Below, one piece after another: positions 57,958 through 64,000 of a stretch of 64,000 nt of DNA. A program made the translations under genes and the position numbers. Every line of letters begins with the position of its first letter. The first letter of the stretch is position 1. This DNA comes from Patella vulgata. Lineage: Eukaryota; Mollusca; Gastropoda; Patellidae. The stretch spans positions 52,824,546 to 52,888,545 of the forward strand of contig NC_065884.2 in NCBI RefSeq assembly GCF_932274485.2, written 5' to 3'. The notes under the pieces are model-generated. The model saw only the letters and a list, made by a program, of their open reading frames with translations, was not told the origin of the DNA and did no database searches.

Positions 57958-58015
57958 AATGATTTGTCTGTTTGTCTGCGATATCACTTTCGTTAAAGCG
58001 GACGTTAAATCCGAC
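57958..58015 (+). repeat. SINE C, 3' tail fragment
   Basis: TTGTCTGCGATATCACTTTC then GTTAAAGCGGACGTTAAATC is the tail alone, followed by an ACGA-rich end. A second, weaker tail-like segment lies at 58026-58070. Confidence 0.7.
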
Positions 58016-58071
58016 GAACGAACGAAAATTGGATTTTCTGCCATATCTCCACCGTGAAAGCAGAAATTAAA

Positions 58072-58215
58072 CGTAGCAAGGGACAACGTATAGTTGTTCG
58101 GATGGAATGAAAAACCGAGGTCCCGTGCACACATTGGCGTGCACGTGAAAGATTCCGTTAGAAAGTTCGGAATAGATATAAGAGGAGACCGTACCGCCGC
58201 TGTCCGGGAAACAGT
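58072..58215 (+). repeat. SINE A, middle fragment
   Basis: TAGTTGTTCGGATGGAATGA, GGTCCCGTGCACACATTGG and CCGCCGCTGTCCGGG match the family A body. Confidence 0.75.
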
Positions 58216-58298
58216 CATTGAAGTCAGTCGACTTTGGATTCTTTGACTTTAAATACCGCGATTGAGATACTAACAATTCCGTACACTTCATGGACATT

Positions 58299-58412
58299 CG
58301 ATTAGTGACAAAAATATTATTCGCATCTACAAAAATATTATTCGCATATTATTTATCTAGAAAGCAATTATTCGCAAATTTTATTTATCTACAAAGCAAT
58401 TATTCGTATATT
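58299..58412. repeat. AT-rich tandem repeat
   Basis: TACAAAAATATTATTCGCAT is repeated, and then an AAAGCAATTATTCGCA / TATTATTTATCTA unit of about 35 bp is repeated. Confidence 0.75.
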
Positions 58413-59081
58413 ATTTTTTTTATAAAAAAATCATTTAAGTATTACCCAATTCTTCTAAAATCTAAAATATGAGGGTAATATTTAAAAAATAAATAAGTTG
58501 TTTATACGAATAAAATCATTTAAACCGCTTACCGTTTGTAAAATATTTCAGAAATGTTGAAATAGTCTCCCTGAACAAGGTTCTGTTCTATTCTAACTAC
58601 TTTTTAAATATACAATCGAGGAGTTGGATAAAAGGGAATATTACCTTTCGCATGTGTATCCAGCCCATAGAAAGGGGTCGGTTACACCTCCACATATTCC
58701 CTGTTGTGACCTATTAAGAATATCCTTAACCTTTAAATTCCTTAGGTCTAAAATTAAGCGTTTGAAATATGAGCCATTTGTATATAACATTAAGAGAACA
58801 CACCCTAAAAGGAGAAGGAGTAAAATAAGTGTATTGTTGTCATCTATATACGTATGAAATTTAATATTATATCGTCATATTAAAGTCATTAATAAACTCC
58901 TGTATTAACCTCCTACGTATACACACTAAAACATTGTCATATAATGATATGGGATATATGTGTTAATGGATTCACATGTCTGAGAACTTTCCAAATGGTG
59001 TGTTATTACGTGGTGTGTTATTACGTTTATTTCGAACGTTCTGGTAGTTTCACCTGTCAGCGCTACAGGAAGGGGGGGGGG
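58413..59081. other. No gene seen
   Basis: The 77-residue frame at 58624-58857 has no recognisable domain. Confidence 0.4.
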
Positions 59082-59236
59082 GGTATGACAAGGACCACTG
59101 TCTAGTCGTTCGGATGGGACGAACAACCGAGGTCCCATGCTCACATTGGCGTGTACGTAAACGAACTCTTGGAATTCGATATAAGAGTAGGTCGTAGCGC
59201 TGCTATCCGGGCAAAATTTGCCTCATAACCTCCCGG
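59082..59236 (+). repeat. SINE A, middle fragment
   Basis: CACTGTCTAGTCGTTCGGAT, GGTCCCATGCTCACATTGG, GAATTCGATATAAGAGTAGG and GCTATCCGGGCAAAATTTGC match family A. The tail is missing. Confidence 0.8.
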
Positions 59237-61071
59237 CTTGGATTCAGTTTGATTTAAAATAGGCTACCATTTCTGTTCGCTCACAAAAAATGGCAGCGGG
59301 CTTATTACATAGCATGCAGCATAGATCGATGATATTTCAATTCAACATATCTAGCTGTAACAAAGAGATTTTTCTTTCGCAATAATTGTAGTTTGCAAGG
59401 AATTCATATTTTGGTAAAATGACGCAATGAGACTTTAAGAAAAGATTGTGTTTGGTCTTAAATTGTATATTCATTTTTTATTCTGGCATATTATTGCCTC
59501 AATGTACTAGTATACTATATGAAAAATGTCCACCTGCTATTTTGTGGGAGGGTTTTCTATTACCTGATGAATAATAATGATGGTTCAGAGGGAACCGCCC
59601 AGGTGTGGTAATAGCCCACGCGTATTGCTATATCTAATACTGCTAGATGTCACTAAGAGACGAGAAGGCTTGGCTTACTTTTTTGGGAACATTTGATACT
59701 ACTTCACCAACGTTGATTGATTATTTTAAATACTATCGTCCACATTGTTTTCATTGACTTTCATTTAATTTGTGAACCATTAGAGTGTATTACGTACAGT
59801 TTTTGTGTTTAACTTGTAGATTTATTCTGGAATATCATTTATGCCTTACCATACACTTTAAATTGAAAAAATACGCTTGATTCAGGGTTTTTAAAATTAA
59901 ACAAAGTCTGATTATTTGAACTACAGTTACTAATACGAAAAGAATGACGATCATTTATTACTTAAAATTAAATTCATAAAATCTGACACGACAACATAAA
60001 CATTTTAAATATGCAGCAACCATCGTATGTTTACAGTTCTAAACTAGTTCATCCGTGAACAATAAAATTTACTATCATTTCAAACTACCCATAAAGTAAA
60101 ACATTTTGACATAAACTATATGATTCCCTTTACGGAGAATTAGCGTTTCCCAAATAATAAGGCCAAATTCCAATGAAAGCTATCTTGACCAGGGTTTTAG
60201 ATACCCATTCTGGTCAGCAAAGATTATGTTTTGACAGTCCTGTCTTTTATAGTACTCCTGCTTACAACCAGAACAAACTCAACCGTAACGCCATCATTGT
60301 AATGGATCTATTGACCGATATATTGGAGCTTATAATATGGTCAGCAGACTCTCCAAAAAGAAGTGCCCACTTTATATAATAACAATATCGAGTTTGTTTT
60401 CCTCTCAAAACACAAATATTTCTATTAAATACTCGGGTTCGCTGTGGCTATTCATTCAAAATAATACCTACAGCTTAAATACATAAGTATCTATACATTG
60501 TTCAATATATACCTATATACATTCTTGTGGCCCTTTTGACTACCGTGTTTGATTAAGCCCGGTACTCGAGACCTATGGTTTCATTAGTTTATACAAAACA
60601 CAATAACTTTCTTTATATATAATATAAAATGTTTGATATTAATGAAGTTTGTGGTTACGCCCCAGTGAGGAATTTAAGCCAGTGAAAAGATGATATATAG
60701 TAACTGTATTCAATATATTGTAACGACGGGTGTTACATCTGATGAGTCATTATAGACAAATTATCAGGAGAAGAGGGAGAAAGATCTCCACCCAACGTAA
60801 CAAGGATACAGGGGAAATATTTCAGTATTGCCCGCAATATTCTCTAGGACTAGGGTAGAAATTTAAACCCTATACTCAACTCAAATAGTTAATTCCGGGC
60901 CTAAGTCACTACTACTTAGTTTTTGCGTGGGGGAATACTTTAAAGCTCCCGGTAGACATTCCTCTCAACTCACAAATGCTGGGATGACTGACCTGTTAGA
61001 TCCACAACGCAGCGTTTAAGACCACTCATCTAGCACGAGTCTATTATCTAGCTCACATAGTCCATAAAATT
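59237..61071. other. Gene-free stretch
   Basis: No supported frame or recognised repeat; the 68-residue frame at 60173 is not convincing. Confidence 0.45.
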
Positions 61072-61262
61072 GGCGCCTGCGAGGTGGACAAGGAAGGTGT
61101 TGCCTAGTCCTTTGGATGTTACCAAAATCAAGTACACACCCACCCCTTTAGTGCTCTCTTCCGTGCACCTACAAGAACCCTTAATAAATTGGATTCGTGG
61201 AAGAGTAGTCAGAAACGCAGCTATCCGAACAAAGTTATATTTTACTATAAGAGTTCCACAAA
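61072..61262 (+). repeat. SINE A, very diverged
   Basis: GGTGGACAAGGAAGGTGTTG, CCTAGTCCTTTGGATG, GTGCACCTACAAGAACCC and AACGCAGCTATCCGAACAAA follow the family A order at low identity. Confidence 0.5.
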
Positions 61263-61779
61263 ATATTTGACTTACAAAAAAAAAAGCCTAACCAAACTGT
61301 TTCTTATCGAATTTTTATGAATTTTAACAAGACGTTTTGTCATTTTCTACCAAATTCCACACAAAATCCCCAATACCTTGCCATAAATGGAAAAAAATAC
61401 GAAATAATGTGTTGACGATATAGACGTTAAACATTATACCTTTCCTATCCTATAAATGTCCCTTATTTATATACTTTCTATTTTTGGCACAATTTGTAAA
61501 GCGTAAATGTAAACTGAAATTTGATCGTCCAAACCAAACCCTGCATTGGTTAATATAGCCACTATCTCCATGTTAAAATATCGCATAATTTTATATTAAA
61601 CAATGTAATTATAGGTGTGTATGTTTCAAGCAGCTAGATCTGGTGAATGATTTGGATGGTTATTTGGAGATTTTATTCTTTAGATAAAGTAAATCTTATA
61701 ATGAAATATTTGTGGAGGTGAACCACATTTCTAGTGAAAATCATCAGTGCAAAACGCAAAAATTAATATCCTATAGGGT
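61263..61779. other. No gene seen
   Basis: AT-rich spacer. Confidence 0.45.
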
Positions 61780-62005
61780 AACCCATATTGCGATCTCTTT
61801 CACAAATAATATTCTCCAAAAGTAATATCGTGCACAAAGTTACCAATATGTCGAAATTTCCCGAAAATAATATCGTGCACAAAGTTATACCAATATGGCG
61901 ATATTTTCCAAAAATAATTTCGTGCACAACGAAATATGGACATATTTTCCAAAAGTTATATCGTGCACAATGTAACCAACATGGCGATCGTCCCCAAAGA
62001 GTAAC
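61780..62005. repeat. Tandem repeat of about 52 bp
   Basis: Four diverged units of ATATGGCGATATTTTCC, AAAAATAATATCGTGCACAA and AGTTACCA. The 75-residue frame across it is the repeat translated. Confidence 0.85.
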
Positions 62006-62759
62006 ACCCGTCTAACAACAAGCGGTTTATAAATATAAGGAGGTTCAAAGTTTGTGTTTAAATGTGTCTTTAAACTGGAAGTAATAAAGAATGAATAGAA
62101 GCCTGATCAATAGTAAAAAGAGAACGATTTTGAATAAAACTTGCGTCGGTAGATAACACGACGACACTAAAACAAACAGAAATATAAAGTTGTATTTTTT
62201 CACTCGTGTAATTCAGTATATTGTGGTATTATTACATGTTTGCTTGTACCTGAATACAAATACAATAACACACGGTTAACACTGTGTAACTTATAGTGTC
62301 AGGTGTGTTATCAAGGAAAATGTAAAACGAGAAATTGTTCTTTAGAGTATTAATAGAATGTTGTTTACATGTAGTTGTAAGCATTGAAAACTTATACTAG
62401 GTTCTGACTGTCGTGCTATGCGTTACGGTTGGATTGTCCCTACTGGGTCCACGGTCCATTCGGATACGTTTCGATACGATCAACACGATTTCTACGACTG
62501 ACCACAATATATGATAAGACTTGACAGGATCACCACCATTACTCCACGATTAAAACAACGATTTAAATCGTAGTCAAGTCGCCATAAAGATAAATAACTA
62601 ATACACTGTAATGGGAAACTAGTATAAGAAGTTCAACGTGTATGGTACCACCATATGGTGCTGATAATTTAACTATTCTATGTCATAGTATAAGAGTAAC
62701 ACTTGAACCACAACGATTGCAACAAACATCAGAAGATACAGATGTGAACATCGTTTAAA
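62006..62759. other. No gene seen
   Basis: AT-rich spacer before the LINE fragment. Confidence 0.45.
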
Positions 62760-63780
62760 TGCATTATAGGTTAATAATGCTCTGATTCGTGTTCTTGGTG
62801 ATATTCGATGGGCAATTGATAACGGTGACATATCTCTGTTGCTACTTTTAGACCTCTCAGCTGCGTTTGACACATTTGATCAGAAACTGCTCTTAAATCG
62901 TCTCGCCCTCGACTTTGGTGTCGAAAGTACAGTTCTCATGGTTCGCTTCTTATTTAACCAACCGACATCAAGCAGTTGTTATCCGTGCATCTCACTCCCC
63001 AAACGCTGAATTAACAAGTGGTGTACCACAGGGTTCCGTCCTTGGTCCTAATTTGTTTACTCTGTATACTACACAGTTAGGCAACTTCTTAAGTAACGAA
63101 CAAGCGAGAACACCATATTTACGCTGACGATACCAAGTTATTATATAATAGTGTTCCACCCACTCAATCTTCTTACAGTCAAACACTTCCTCAACTGGAA
63201 GAGTGTTCCCACAAGATCAAGACTTGGATGAACTCAAATATGCCTAAGTTAAACGAAAACAAGACTGAAGCTATAACATTTGGAACAACATCAAAAGTGT
63301 CTAATTATAATACCGCCCCATTAAAATTGCTGACTCAAGCATCTATATTTCATCCTCAGTGAGAAATCTGGGAGTGATTCTTGATCCAGCTTTATCTATG
63401 AATAAACAGGTTGACGGTGTTTGTTCAAAATGTGTGTTCCATCTCCATCTCACTAGTCCGTTCTCTTGTATGTTCCCGATCTGGATTAATTGCCAGAATT
63501 AATAAAACATCAATATATAAACTGCAGCCTTGTACTTACGTCACTTTTCTGGCTTCCAGTGCAAGTGGGGATTGTTTCAAATTGATGCCATTTACATATC
63601 AATGCGTGTACTGTGTAATGCCATTTTATCTAAGAGAACTTGTGGTACCTTACATGACATCGAAAAATCTAAGACCAAGTACTAAAACAACCTTGCTGTC
63701 CCAAAATATAACCTCAACTATGAACACGACTATATGTGGAATTAGAGCGATATAAATGGACTTATTATTATTTATTTTCA
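62760..63780 (+). mobile_element. CR1/L2-like LINE, 5'-truncated remnant
   Basis: Reverse-transcriptase pieces occur in order across several frames. They are DISLLLLLDLSAAFDTFDQK (first catalytic Asp), a SGVPQGSVLGPNLFTLYTTQ block, then YADDTKLL (with the active-site pair of Asp) and HKIKTWMNSNMPKLNENKTE, and then VRNLGVILDP. The C-terminal HWLPVQVG, MPFYLRELVVPYMTSKNLRP motif follows. Frameshifts lie after the first block (near 62945), near 63120 and around 63330-63400, and the endonuclease part is missing, so it is dead. It ends GCGATATAAATGG and an ATT-rich tail (63755-63780), typical of this LINE group. Confidence 0.9.
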
Positions 63781-63824
63781 TTATGTTAAACAATAAAGCC
63801 ATCGAGTAATTGTAATCAATTCAG

Positions 63825-63970
63825 TATTTATTGATACAAATCTAACTCGGCTACGGTATTTACCGTTATCCGCCTTGTATCAAACATTTTTCAATATATT
63901 CAATGAAATTATTAAAAAACGAATATTTATTGATGGAAATCTAATTGCACATTTAACGGTATTTACATAA
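63825..63970. repeat. Two-copy diverged repeat of about 96 bp
   Basis: ATTTATTGATACAAATCTAA with ACGGTATTTAC is repeated at about 63921 as ATTTATTGATGGAAATCTAA with ACGGTATTTAC. It may continue past the window end. Confidence 0.6.
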
Positions 63971-64000
63971 ATATGGACGACATTGGGTGGTACATGATTA

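Noticed and set aside
62673-62873. 66-residue minus-strand frame with a hydrophobic end
   Set aside because: It overlaps the LINE remnant in antisense and has no support of its own.
1-64000. Retroviral, LTR, Polinton or toxin-gene fossils
   Set aside because: No gag, protease, integrase, envelope, capsid or toxin-like motif was seen on either strand; the only reverse transcriptase is LINE-type.

Overview
The window is AT-rich animal nuclear DNA, most likely from a lophotrochozoan and probably a mollusc. The pointers are very sparse intronless genes, TATA boxes and AATAAA signals, and several families of tRNA-headed SINEs with target-site duplications. There are also many small inverted-repeat elements, a Helitron end pair, a Tc1/mariner relic and a 3' LINE fragment. 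I see no bacterial operons, no CRISPR array, no retroviral or LTR element and no true tRNA or rRNA gene. The species call is inference.

Genes. Three long open frames are convincing. At 3656-4981 (+) lies a secreted 441-residue protein with a coiled coil followed by a beta-propeller-like region with an NHL-type motif. At 43162-44919 (-) and 55184-56830 (-) lie two intronless genes of the same design: an N-terminal PTB/PID-like domain and a long disordered tail. Their leaders are alike (in-frame TAA, then TTCAAAATG, with a TATA box roughly 55-60 nt upstream). A fourth, weaker candidate is a 108-residue frame at 54310-54636 (-), 15 bp below a sequence resembling a ZNF143/Staf promoter site.

Layout. 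1-3.6 kb: a 41-bp minisatellite, two copies of one inverted-repeat element and a 300-bp snapback palindrome. 3.6-5.1 kb: the secreted protein gene. 6.5-7.1 kb: a palindromic MITE split by a SINE. 8.5-11.3 kb: two arrays of one 32-bp minisatellite in opposite orientation. 12.9-21.3 kb: two arrays rich in ACACAAGT with matching inverted CACTGAAAAA ends, SINEs between them, then a Harbinger-like MITE. 25.3-25.9 kb: Tc1/mariner transposase relic. 36.5-41.1 kb: a cluster of MITEs with a Helitron and a SINE nested in or next to them. 43-57 kb: the PTB-like gene pair. 61.8-63.8 kb: a 52-bp tandem repeat and the 3' part of a CR1/L2-like LINE.

The repeats matter for reading the window. Three SINE families (called A, B and C here) account for most of the short open frames. 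All three end in nearly the same tail core, GGACGTTAAAC, which suggests they were copied by the same kind of LINE. The LINE fragment at the right edge has a different 3' end, so it is probably not that partner. The genes show no operon-like link; the only functional grouping I can argue for is the PTB-like pair.
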